This document shows, in pieces, positions 1-7,215 of a DNA stretch of 16,587 bases. Position 1 is the first letter of the stretch. The number at the start of each line of letters is the position of its first letter. The position numbers and the translations under genes were made by a program. Origin of the DNA: Erginobacter sp964465735 (lineage in GTDB: Bacteria; Auribacterota; Erginobacteria; Erginobacterales; Erginobacteraceae); assembly GCA_964465735.1 (NCBI GenBank), contig CAYXKT010000062.1, forward strand, positions 1 through 16,587, read 5' to 3'. The notes below the pieces were generated by a model that worked only from the letters and a program-made list of their open reading frames with translations, had not been told where the DNA came from and made no database searches.

Positions 1-460
1 TCTCTCCCCTTATCTGATCGATCGAATAAGGGAAAATCACCGTGAACCGGTCGCTTTCCTCTTCGCTGGCCCAGGAGGGAGAAGGATAGCCCAGCGTATT
101 CAGGGCTAAAATATAAGTCCGGTATCCCGTGCCCTTGGTCTCGGCCCAGCCGATATCGTAAAAGACCTTGGCGATTAAGGAATTCCGCAGTTCCGACCCC
201 GGGGTTTCGTACTCAGTGGGCGGTTTGAGGGAATAACCGGGGTTATAAAATTCGATCCGGTCGTCATATATCCTGATCTGGGACGGGGAGGGGTGATAAT
301 AATCCTGATGCATCAGAAGATTGCCCTGGGCTTCCCGCAGGGCATTCTGGAACGGATCGTCTTCCACCCGGGTTGCGTCGGAGCCAGCTGTCCCCCCCGT
401 GCAATTGGGTGGCACTGCTGCCAAGGCTTCACGGACGAAGATCAGACGAAGAATATGTCG
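1..460 (-). pseudogene. ATP-binding AlbA_2/RecG-like C-terminal fragment
   Basis: The minus frame is open from position 460 and runs off the left edge. From about 367 down it encodes a recognisable GHKL-like domain of the AlbA_2/HATPase_c_4 (RecG C-terminal-like) family. I see the N-A-L-R-E-A helix, the M-H-Q-D-Y motif, I-R-I-Y-D-D-R-I-E-F-Y-N-P-G, and G-W-A-E-T-K-G-T-G-Y. Members are usually about 400-500 residues, with an N-terminal AlbA_2 DNA-binding domain, and act as predicted regulators or defence-linked proteins. Here nothing upstream of position 367 resembles the AlbA_2 domain. The 30 codons before it, rich in Pro and Gly, look unrelated, and no ATG is available. I infer a 5' deletion or recombination junction near 370-410, so this is probably a relic. 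If the gene has only its 3' end left of the window and a GTG start, it could still make a truncated protein. Confidence 0.6.
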
Positions 461-514
461 TTATAATCAGAATATTTCGACATATTATCTCGATATGTCG
501 AACTGTTCGACATA
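453..514. promoter_or_regulatory. Cluster of TTCGACATA inverted repeats (operator-like)
   Basis: Four copies of one half-site alternate in orientation: ATATGTCG at 453-460, TTCGACATAT at 476-485, ATATGTCGAA at 493-502 and TTCGACATA at 506-514. The second and third form a perfect 10-bp inverted repeat with a 7-base spacer. The third and fourth form a perfect 9-bp inverted repeat with a 3-base spacer. This is typical of a dimeric repressor operator array. It lies between the decayed gene (527-1266) and the fragment at 1-460, so it probably controlled the latter. A GATAAT-like -10 can be read on the minus strand within it. No adjacent regulator gene is visible. Confidence 0.55.
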
Positions 515-526
515 CAGACGTCGCGT

Positions 527-1266
527 TTATAACCCCCTGAAAGATCGGCTACCCTTCCGCCAGACCTTCGTTACCCAGCCCTCGGGGCATTCGCTTGGAT
601 TTTCTCCCTCCGGGAAGAACCTTTTTTTGCTTCATTCCTCAATTTCCCCGGGAGGATTGAGGCAGACAATGGTCGGGGGCTTGGACAATTCGTCATCGGG
701 CACGAAGATTATTCTCATCCCCTGCCGGCGTAGGTCACGAGGCAGCGGCCGAATCCCCGTATGGGCAACTCCCGATCCTCAATCATCACAATGAGTTCTC
801 CCCCCGGACCGCCATCGCTAATTTTGCACCGGAGGATATCACCCCGGGGCACCCTCTGGTCCGAGCGGGCAGAGTATCCGATCTGGGGGATGCTCGGCGG
901 GATCTCAGTGGCTACGTACTTTGTGGTCCGCGTCCTCTCCTAGATCGCCCGTAGGATGCCGTTGTACTGAACGACGATCTCCTGATCGGTCATACCGTTT
1001 ATCTCTGGCCCGATCAGAAGATGTGTTCCAGGAATACCGGTCTCCAGATCTTCGATTACAGCGGATTCGCCTCCCCGGCCGATCCTGACCTGGGAAAGAG
1101 TGGCGATGTAGCGATTGTTCAACTCATTCATCGATAACATATCAGATAATCCCGGCAATGTGCGCCGAGCTGCTATGATTACCCCTGCGGGGCCAGTAAA
1201 AGACGCCAATGGTGTTCCAAATTTTACCTCCGGCGTAGCCCCGAGTTGTATGGGTTCAGTTTCCAT
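527..1266 (-). pseudogene. Decayed partner gene of the nuclease-STAND protein (unknown family)
   Basis: I do not recognise the family. An ATG at 1266 follows the TGA of the nuclease-STAND gene by one base (TGA-T-ATG), a strong sign of translational coupling. The frame runs 108 codons (M-E-T-E-P-I-Q...) to a TAG at 940-942. The same frame then stays open for 74 codons with protein-like composition, to a TGA at 715-717. Shifting frame at the GGGG run there gives 28 more codons (M-R-I-I-F-V-P-D-D-E-L-S...) to a TGA at 632-634. The same frame continues 34 codons to TAA at 527-529. Read through its lesions, the protein would be about 245 residues, soluble, with no obvious motif. The simplest reading is one gene with a nonsense codon, a one-base deletion and a second nonsense codon. 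The intact part could alternatively be a real 108-residue protein, or a 133-residue one from the ATG at 1344 that overlaps the upstream gene. Confidence 0.5.
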
Positions 1267-1267
1267 A

Positions 1268-3889
1268 TCAATCAAGGCAGCGTGGCCTGTTTTCGTCCGC
1301 CGTGCCTTTTGCCCATTTCCAGTATCGCCGTAAGCCACTGGCATATCGCATCGCCGAGCTCCTCTGCCAACTCGCTCCAATCCTTTCTTCAATTGCTCTG
1401 CCGAGTGCTTCGGTCTCGCGAATACCGATATTCCAAGCGGCCGATAGAACTTGGATTGATGGCTGCTTCAAAACGGAGGCCTTGACTTTGGCAATCCGCT
1501 CAGCCTCATCTTTAACTATATCGAGAAGTGATACATTTTTATCCACGACTTGTACCAATTCTAGCGCAAGAGCGTCGGACAACGCGTTTCGGAGTCCAAA
1601 CCCCTCGATCTCACTCCGGCTTATCGAGTCGCGGTCCGCAATACGATTCATCACATCAAGCAGTCCTGTTGGGCTTGCAGTACCCAAGAACAGACCCTGG
1701 AGTTTCCCTCCGACACGCAAAACCCCGGCAAAGCTTCCGGTCGCCGCTGGCCGAAATATCCAGCGCCCCCTCTGATCCAAGAGCCCTGCGAATAACAGCC
1801 ACGCCTTCAGGTTGTTTGCGTAAGCATGCACGGTCGCAGTAGTGAAGCCAGCTGCTCCCGGTTGCGCGTTTGCGAACACTCTGTGCCATTCCTCCAGGCT
1901 GTATTGCCTGCCGATCTCCCAGCGCTCCGAAAGTTCGCGCACTATTATATGCCGACGGAGCTGACCCTGAACATGACGGGCTACAGTTGGATGGCGACAG
2001 TTCTCTATATGACTTGCCAAACGATACGATCCATTCTCTCCCAGCTCCACAACCTGAAGCGCGACTAGATCAGCTACCACATTGAAACAGGTACCTTCCT
2101 TAAGTCCCATATATCGAGCCAACTCTGGGATCGAGGTTCCACCAATGTTCTCCATCGTAGCGAGTACTCTTAGAGCCGTTGTTGGCCCTCGCTGAAACGT
2201 CCTGGCCCACGGTATCTTTGGCACCTTTCCATCCACAAGATAGTCTCGAAAGATATCCCAGTAAATTACGTAGTTCATACCGCTTCTTACGAGCAGGTGC
2301 GCATTGATAAGGAGGTTGGTTGTATCACGGGGGAAGCTGTCCTCAACCTCTGCGACCGCCACGGGTGCTCGCATAGCGACATAACGCAGACATCGAATCG
2401 CAGTCTCATTTAGACTGGCGAGATCTTCCTTGAAGAGATGTTCGACGTCCAACTCCCGTTCGAGAAGAAAGTACTGGGACTCCTCTTCTGACAACCTCTG
2501 CAGAATGTGGACCAACAGTTTTTTCAGTAACCACGGGAATCCTTGACATTGCTCGATAAGTCTTGCCTTTAGAGGAGAGGCGAGACGTGTGCCCTGGGCA
2601 CGTTCTGCACGACCAATCACACGACGGATATCACTGAGACCAAATTCACGCACACGAAACGATTTTCTTCTATCGGCCAGTTGATGCCAGAGGTGATATG
2701 CGGGATGTTGTTGTGGCAATGATATGTCAGTCTTCCACGCAAAGCCGAGTACAAGAGGAAGCTGCTTCGCATCTAGGTCCAAACTCAATTCGCGGACTGC
2801 GTTGAATGTCTCAAAGAGTGCCTCCTTCGCGAAGAGTTCCTCGAATTGATCGAAGAGTAGCACAATACAGGCCTTCGCCTCGCAGGTCCGGTGTACTGCG
2901 GCCATAAGCGATACAGAGTCGAGCGGGTCGCGCAGACTGTCGATGCGGTGCTCACCTTCTGGGATTACCCCATTGGTAGCTGCATCATCAAATGCTTGGC
3001 GTAAGGCTTCACTGACAAACGCCGAGTTTGTTGCGGAACGCGTATCCACAGCTGTCAGAGAACAGTGCGGAATCCGTCCTCTCCGAGCCAACGCAGATAG
3101 CTTCAGAGTTAATGAGCTCTTTCCCCATCCACTTGGAGCCTGAATTGCGAAGGTGCGAGTCTGCGTCTCACCATTTCGAACGTCGCCAATAAAGCTGGCT
3201 ATGGATCGGATGAGGTCATCGCGGCCGACGAAATCTTTGGGACGAGCCGGGCGAGGATCGTCCCAACTATCGCCGGGCGATACTCGCGCGACGACAGCGC
3301 GTGCTACCTGAGGTGTACTCGTCTTGTTTTGCGGCGGTTCAATCGCACAAAGAGTAAGCGAACTAAATCGTGGAGACGTATTAGCAATCTGCTGCGCCAG
3401 AGAGGGATCGATGGGTGAGCCGCTCTTAGCGTCAAAGACTGCAAATCGAGTAGGGATACCTTCCTCCACGATCTGGGCAAGCCATGCGCGAAACCTCGGT
3501 GTGATGACAAGTGTCCAATCACCAACATTCCAACCGTGAAGATAGTGCTGACAGGCCGTGGGATCTTGTACGGCCCTTTGACTTAGTAGTACCTCAATGG
3601 TCCGTGACGGAGAGTACCAGATGAAGCGCCGAGCGTGATCGGGGTTGTTTTGGATGTCAAACCATAAGCCACGGCCGTCTTTAGAGAGGTCACTTGTAGA
3701 GAAGAGCCAACCCGCATCTGCAGATCTAAGCGTCACGTTACCAAGAAGCTTGGAAATCGAATCAGCCGACAAGGGGTCACGATGTGCCTTACACTCCACC
3801 AAAATGGTGCGCGGTTCATCCTTATGTGTGGCCAGAAGATCGATCTCCATCCCAGTCACCCGAAGCCGCCTGTTGATCCGATACCTCAT
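1268..3889 (-). CDS. PD-(D/E)xK nuclease-STAND NTPase fusion (antiviral-type)
   Basis: The first ~100 residues form a restriction-endonuclease-like fold with D17 (M-E-I-D), E32 and K34 (V-E-C-K), the PD-(D/E)xK catalytic set. A linker leads to F-V-G-R-D-D at ~220, then a Walker A at 251-259 (A-P-S-G-W-G-K-S-S) and a Walker B ending in D347 (V-L-L-F-D-Q-F-E-E-L). This is the STAND/nSTAND signature. Residues ~575-630 read as a winged helix. The C-terminus is helical and ends in a basic, Trp-rich tail. By analogy with Avs and related defence NTPases, I infer that phage sensing triggers oligomerisation and DNA cleavage. At 873 residues it is shorter than typical Avs proteins and has no visible TPR-type sensor. 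The frame given starts at the first ATG, but the true start is probably the GTG at 3985, interrupted by an amber codon (separate entry). Base composition is lower in GC than the backbone, suggesting transfer. Confidence 0.85.
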   Translation of the reverse strand: MRYRINRRLRVTGMEIDLLATHKDEPRTILVECKAHRDPLSADSISKLLGNVTLRSADAGWLFSTSDLSKDGRGLWFDIQNNPDHARRFIWYSPSRTIEVLLSQRAVQDPTACQHYLHGWNVGDWTLVITPRFRAWLAQIVEEGIPTRFAVFDAKSGSPIDPSLAQQIANTSPRFSSLTLCAIEPPQNKTSTPQVARAVVARVSPGDSWDDPRPARPKDFVGRDDLIRSIASFIGDVRNGETQTRTFAIQAPSGWGKSSLTLKLSALARRGRIPHCSLTAVDTRSATNSAFVSEALRQAFDDAATNGVIPEGEHRIDSLRDPLDSVSLMAAVHRTCEAKACIVLLFDQFEELFAKEALFETFNAVRELSLDLDAKQLPLVLGFAWKTDISLPQQHPAYHLWHQLADRRKSFRVREFGLSDIRRVIGRAERAQGTRLASPLKARLIEQCQGFPWLLKKLLVHILQRLSEEESQYFLLERELDVEHLFKEDLASLNETAIRCLRYVAMRAPVAVAEVEDSFPRDTTNLLINAHLLVRSGMNYVIYWDIFRDYLVDGKVPKIPWARTFQRGPTTALRVLATMENIGGTSIPELARYMGLKEGTCFNVVADLVALQVVELGENGSYRLASHIENCRHPTVARHVQGQLRRHIIVRELSERWEIGRQYSLEEWHRVFANAQPGAAGFTTATVHAYANNLKAWLLFAGLLDQRGRWIFRPAATGSFAGVLRVGGKLQGLFLGTASPTGLLDVMNRIADRDSISRSEIEGFGLRNALSDALALELVQVVDKNVSLLDIVKDEAERIAKVKASVLKQPSIQVLSAAWNIGIRETEALGRAIEERIGASWQRSSAMRYASGLRRYWKWAKGTADENRPRCLD

Positions 3890-3996
3890 CGGTCGCAGTA
3901 GCTCAGCAACAAACTCTTCGAAGAAGTCTCCCTTCTAATCGTTGTTCCAGTCAATCGGAACACTCAGTAATAAATGCTTATTCACTGAAAACTCCT
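3890..3996 (-). other. Likely true 5' end of the nuclease-STAND gene, with in-frame amber codon
   Basis: AGGAG at 3992-3996 sits six bases before a GTG at 3983-3985, an ideal ribosome site. From that GTG the frame reads 16 codons (start M-N-K-H-L-L-L-S), then TAG at 3935-3937. It then continues without a break through K-G-D-F-F-E-E-F-V-A-E-L-L-R-P into the ATG at 3889. The segment after the TAG matches the first helix of restriction-endonuclease-like domains (F-E-E-F-V-A-E-L-L). So the protein should start at the GTG, and the ATG start would lose that helix. No ATG, GTG or TTG lies between the TAG and the ATG. A G/C/A-to-T change, an assembly error or amber suppression could explain it. Confidence 0.65.
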
Positions 3997-4020
3997 CTGC
4001 ATTTACATTAGAGTGGCACT

Positions 4021-4050
4021 ATGATATTGATATTGTTAGGAGTAAAACAA
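4021..4050 (-). promoter_or_regulatory. Candidate sigma-70 promoter for the nuclease-STAND gene
   Basis: On the minus strand TTGTTT (4050-4045) is followed after 18 bases by TATCAT (4026-4021), a 5-of-6 match to the -10 consensus. It lies about 35 bases upstream of the GTG at 3985 and its ribosome site. The -35 match is only 3 of 6, so this is moderate evidence. Confidence 0.4.
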
Positions 4051-4368
4051 TTGTTCCGTTTTTATGCGGCCGAAAAAATCCTACTGCATCGCTGAATTGC
4101 ACGCAAGTTTAAGTACGCCACCGTCATTGATAGAAAGCCATATTGACACGGGCGCTCTGTTCAGAATTAAACTAACTCGATCCAGACCCAACTCACTCGC
4201 TTAAATGAATCAATACTATGAATTGTAGGCGAAACCATCGACAAAATAGTTGAAACTTGGCAACAGGATAAACGCAACGATTAACTATTGCAGTATTGTC
4301 TGGAGCAGATTTATTCAAAATCCTCTTTGATCGATAGTCGTACAGTTAGCAGAAAAGAACATTACGGG
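4051..4368. other. AT-rich gap without a gene, inside the defence island
   Basis: About 320 bases between the methyltransferase stop and the promoter of the nuclease-STAND gene. I see no frame longer than a few dozen codons on either strand, no clear terminator for the methyltransferase and no tRNA-like fold. It is visibly richer in A and T than the genes on either side. Confidence 0.6.
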
Positions 4369-5958
4369 CTATTGTGTCCCGGCAAAGAGTTCAAGCTGTT
4401 TATGCTTCCGCGGTGCACTATCGTTGGGCAACAAATCCCGTAAGAACCGGGCGGGAACGTTGGCGAGTTCTCGCGGCTCCAACTTGTGAAGCCCTCCTCC
4501 GTAGACTCGCCCTTCACCGAGCATTACCTTCGGACAAATATCGTTCAGGCACGTCCAGACCTGACGCTTCAAGCTCGGGTTGGACTGGAGGGCGCGTTCG
4601 ACCGTCGATTTCGGATACAGCATCAAATATACGTTTGCGGCTGTCGCCCGGGAGTTGTTCAGAATGAAACGGAACGGTCGGCCGTTCGATTTGTCGCTCC
4701 GGCCGAGGTAAGTACAGACGAGGGGGGCCGGCGGGCGGTTTTCCTGATTGTACCAGGGATTCCGGTGCCGGCAGAGGTAACCTTCCACAATTCCCTGAGA
4801 TTTACCTTCTTCCAGGTACGCCCATAGCTTTGGATAGTGTTTCCTGATTTCCTCCTCTGGCCACGGAGGATCCAGCAGGAACAACTGCCGCTCCAGGATG
4901 GGGTTTCCCTCCAGGTCCGCCTGGACCTCGTCATTCGGCAGGTAACGCGGGCTGGGCAGTATCGGCTTGAACGCCTCCATCGGCAGACCTCGCCGCTCGA
5001 TTTCCTCGATCGACAGGATGAAATATCCGTTGTTCCCTGTCACCAGGCCGCGCTTAATCTGGAAAAAATCGCCCAAGACCGGCCCTTCAGTTGCGTGATA
5101 GCTTTCTTGCATCGGATACCGCGTCCATTTCGGATCGTGGCGGAGTGTCTCGACCGGCACAAGGCGATCCAGCTCCGGCCGTTGAAGTGAACCGCCATAG
5201 GTAAACCGAACTTTATGCCCTGCCAGCGGCGGGTCTTTACGGAAATATACCACGGCCGACGACACAAGCGCGTCACCAAACTGCACTTCGTTCGGGTCAA
5301 ACCGATGAATATGCAGCAGCGTCACCTTGTCGAGCAGGTACCTCTTCAACGAAATCCCATAATTAACATTCATAAATTCGCTGGGGATAAGCCATCCGGC
5401 CAGTCCGCCATATCTCAACCACCTATGGCTCAGCCCGAGGAAATAGCAATACAGCCCGGCCAATCCGCTCATCTTGACGCCGGCGGCGTACTGCGTACGC
5501 AGTTTTAATCGCTGTTTTTCCCCGTTGTTGATATGGTGATGCCGCACGTAAGGCGGATTGCAGATCAACAGGTTAAACTTTTCGGTTTCTTCGGGTGGAT
5601 CGGCCTTCGTGAAATCTTCAAGACGGATATCCAATTCCGTGTTTTTCCACAGCTCCGCCGCCGGCACACCGTAATGCGGGTCAATCTCGTACCCGGTTGC
5701 AGCACTGATGTGGGTTTTCGAAAACACGGCGAGCAGAGCCGAGTAGAATGTTCCCGTGCCGATAGCCGGATCAATGAAACGCACTTCCTCGTTTTCGCCG
5801 AGTTGTGACTTTGCATATAGCAGTATGTCAACTGCCAGCCGGGTCGGCGTCGAGAATTGTCCCATCCGATTCCGCTCGTCCGCTGTTTTCTTGGCGTCCA
5901 ACTCTTCCTGGAGGATTAGCCGCCGCGCCTCGAATTCCCTAATTGCAATTTTCATCAT
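4369..5958 (-). CDS. N6-adenine DNA methyltransferase of a XamI-type restriction-modification system
   Basis: It transfers methyl from S-adenosylmethionine to adenine in the recognition site, protecting host DNA from the adjacent endonuclease. The order of motifs is that of gamma-type (TaqI/Eco57I-like) amino-methyltransferases: motif X G-Q-F-S-T-P at 33-38, motif I D-P-A-I-G-T-G at 63-69, acidic motif II near E91, and catalytic motif IV N-P-P-Y at 134-137. The C-terminal half, from about residue 300 (G-D-F-F-Q-I-K-R-G), is the likely target-recognition region. At 529 residues it has the expected length. The ATG directly follows the TAG of the endonuclease gene with no spacing (TAGATG), so the two are translationally coupled. 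The C-terminus ends in E-L-F-A-G-T-Q, a plausible natural end. Specificity cannot be read from sequence; pairing with a XamI-like enzyme suggests GTCGAC. Confidence 0.9.
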   Translation of the reverse strand: MMKIAIREFEARRLILQEELDAKKTADERNRMGQFSTPTRLAVDILLYAKSQLGENEEVRFIDPAIGTGTFYSALLAVFSKTHISAATGYEIDPHYGVPAAELWKNTELDIRLEDFTKADPPEETEKFNLLICNPPYVRHHHINNGEKQRLKLRTQYAAGVKMSGLAGLYCYFLGLSHRWLRYGGLAGWLIPSEFMNVNYGISLKRYLLDKVTLLHIHRFDPNEVQFGDALVSSAVVYFRKDPPLAGHKVRFTYGGSLQRPELDRLVPVETLRHDPKWTRYPMQESYHATEGPVLGDFFQIKRGLVTGNNGYFILSIEEIERRGLPMEAFKPILPSPRYLPNDEVQADLEGNPILERQLFLLDPPWPEEEIRKHYPKLWAYLEEGKSQGIVEGYLCRHRNPWYNQENRPPAPLVCTYLGRSDKSNGRPFRFILNNSRATAANVYLMLYPKSTVERALQSNPSLKRQVWTCLNDICPKVMLGEGRVYGGGLHKLEPRELANVPARFLRDLLPNDSAPRKHKQLELFAGTQ

Positions 5959-6921
5959 CTACAGACCAAACCGCCTTAGCTCATCAATTCGGTGCTCCCA
6001 CACCCAGTCGATACCCTCAGCCGCCTCGTAGCCGAGATATCCGCTGTCGAAATATCCACACAGGAAAAGGATGAACCGTATGCCGGTTCCGTAGGTCCGG
6101 CGCAACTGGTTCATCTTGGTGGCTTCTTCCTTGCGCCGTTTATTGACGTTTGTAAAATCCCCTGCCGACTTCGCCTCGATTAGCAACGGCAAGTCACCGG
6201 TCCTTGCCGCTTTTGGCATCACGACAACATCCACCGGGATATTGATCGTGGCACCCGGACCTTCTTGCTCGACCGGCACGTTCATTCGGAATGAGAACGT
6301 CCCCGGTGGCATCTCGTTGAACTTTATACCTTTGCCGGCGGGAAGAGCCTGGTATCGCAATCCCTTCAGCCACTTACCAATCGCGGCAAGCTGGCGCTTT
6401 TCCTGCGCATTCCGGATGATCGGATTGGCGACGGCGCCGCACAAGCGGTCCGCCACGATCGTCGCGGCGCGATACAACTCCTCCTCCGAAGGATCTTCAC
6501 TGCGTTCCAGCCAGACAAAGATATCCGGATCGGCCATCTTCTCGATAATCTCTCCGATCTTCTCAAGGTGCCGGTCTATCTCGGGCAGCGACATACGCGG
6601 CGGCAGCTTGTTGTCCTTCTCCATAACCTTGACCAGGTTACTCGACACGCCGGCAAGGCCAATCAGTCGGTCCACTGCCAGGGGCGGACAGGTGGACATC
6701 CGCAATGACGGCAACACCGACGGGTTCGATTTGAGCAACTCCACCCCGACATCTGCCAGGTTCCGAGTTGCTTTCAGGGTCGCCTTGACATCCTTGGTCG
6801 TCTGTACCCGCGTCTTCCGGTAAGCTTTTGGAGCAAAGCGAGTAAACCAGTCGTTGTACATATCCACCGACCGCACGATATCCTTTTTCCAATGATCCGG
6901 ATTATCTCTATTGACTGCCAT
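5959..6921 (-). CDS. XamI-family type II restriction endonuclease
   Basis: A 320-residue protein that I recognise as XamI-like (RE_XamI family). Its C-terminal third has D231 (I-P-V-D-V-V-V), E249 and K251 (L-I-E-A-K), the PD-(D/E)xK metal-binding set. This is followed by the family's F-T-N-V-N-K-R-R-K-E-E-A stretch and the C-terminal G-Y-F-D-S-G-Y-L-G-Y-E-A-A motif. XamI itself cuts GTCGAC. The endonuclease is first in the operon and the methyltransferase second, with no visible controller (C) protein, so delayed toxicity on entry must be handled some other way. A TATAAT lies about 50 bases upstream on the minus strand. All three residues needed for catalysis are present and the frame is intact, so it is probably active. 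Exact specificity is inferred. Confidence 0.85.
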   Translation of the reverse strand: MAVNRDNPDHWKKDIVRSVDMYNDWFTRFAPKAYRKTRVQTTKDVKATLKATRNLADVGVELLKSNPSVLPSLRMSTCPPLAVDRLIGLAGVSSNLVKVMEKDNKLPPRMSLPEIDRHLEKIGEIIEKMADPDIFVWLERSEDPSEEELYRAATIVADRLCGAVANPIIRNAQEKRQLAAIGKWLKGLRYQALPAGKGIKFNEMPPGTFSFRMNVPVEQEGPGATINIPVDVVVMPKAARTGDLPLLIEAKSAGDFTNVNKRRKEEATKMNQLRRTYGTGIRFILFLCGYFDSGYLGYEAAEGIDWVWEHRIDELRRFGL

Positions 6922-7215
6922 ATGTAATGTCCTATCTCTTTGCCTGGGAAGGATGCCACGAGATAAAGGCTAAATTATAGGTTATGAACCACGCTGCAAT
7001 GGATAACTGCTTCAGTTCCCGGTCTTGTCTTGTGTGAATACAATGGTCATCCTTTTCCGAAAAATTATAACAGACCTGGGGCATAAACTGGTACCAAATT
7101 AATATATTGGGCTGATTTCATTACAGCGGAAGAAACAGGCATTCCGGTTCCTCCACCGGATGGAAAAATCTCTGGAGTTGTCACTGGAGGATTAATCGGG
7201 GGTTAACCTGCGAGG
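6922..7215. other. Intergenic boundary of the defence island, with TATAAT at 6974-6979 (minus)
   Basis: The minus strand carries a perfect TATAAT at 6979-6974, about 53 bases upstream of the endonuclease ATG; no good -35 lies at 17 bases. A short plus-strand frame at 7087-7206 (39 codons, no start codon) ends in a Gly-rich tail and could be the relic of a gene 3' end. The stretch is AT-richer than the ATPase gene to its right, so the island border probably lies near 7200. Confidence 0.45.

Noticed and set aside
321..794. A 157-codon plus-strand frame over the operator-like repeats
   Set aside because: It crosses three unrelated regions, including the inverted repeats, and has no ribosome site or recognisable motif. 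The minus strand carries the coding signal.
940..1392. The 150-codon form of the gene after the nuclease-STAND gene
   Set aside because: Its ATG at 1392 would overlap the upstream gene by more than 120 bases. The ATG at 1266, one base after the stop, is the more natural start.
527..3985. Genetic-code recoding of TAG as an explanation for the amber codons
   Set aside because: The methyltransferase, endonuclease and desulforedoxin end at TAG in natural positions, so the lesions are better explained by mutation or sequence error.
7087..7206. 39-codon plus-strand frame ending in a Gly-rich tail
   Set aside because: No start codon and no recognised family; kept only as a possible relic in the intergenic entry.
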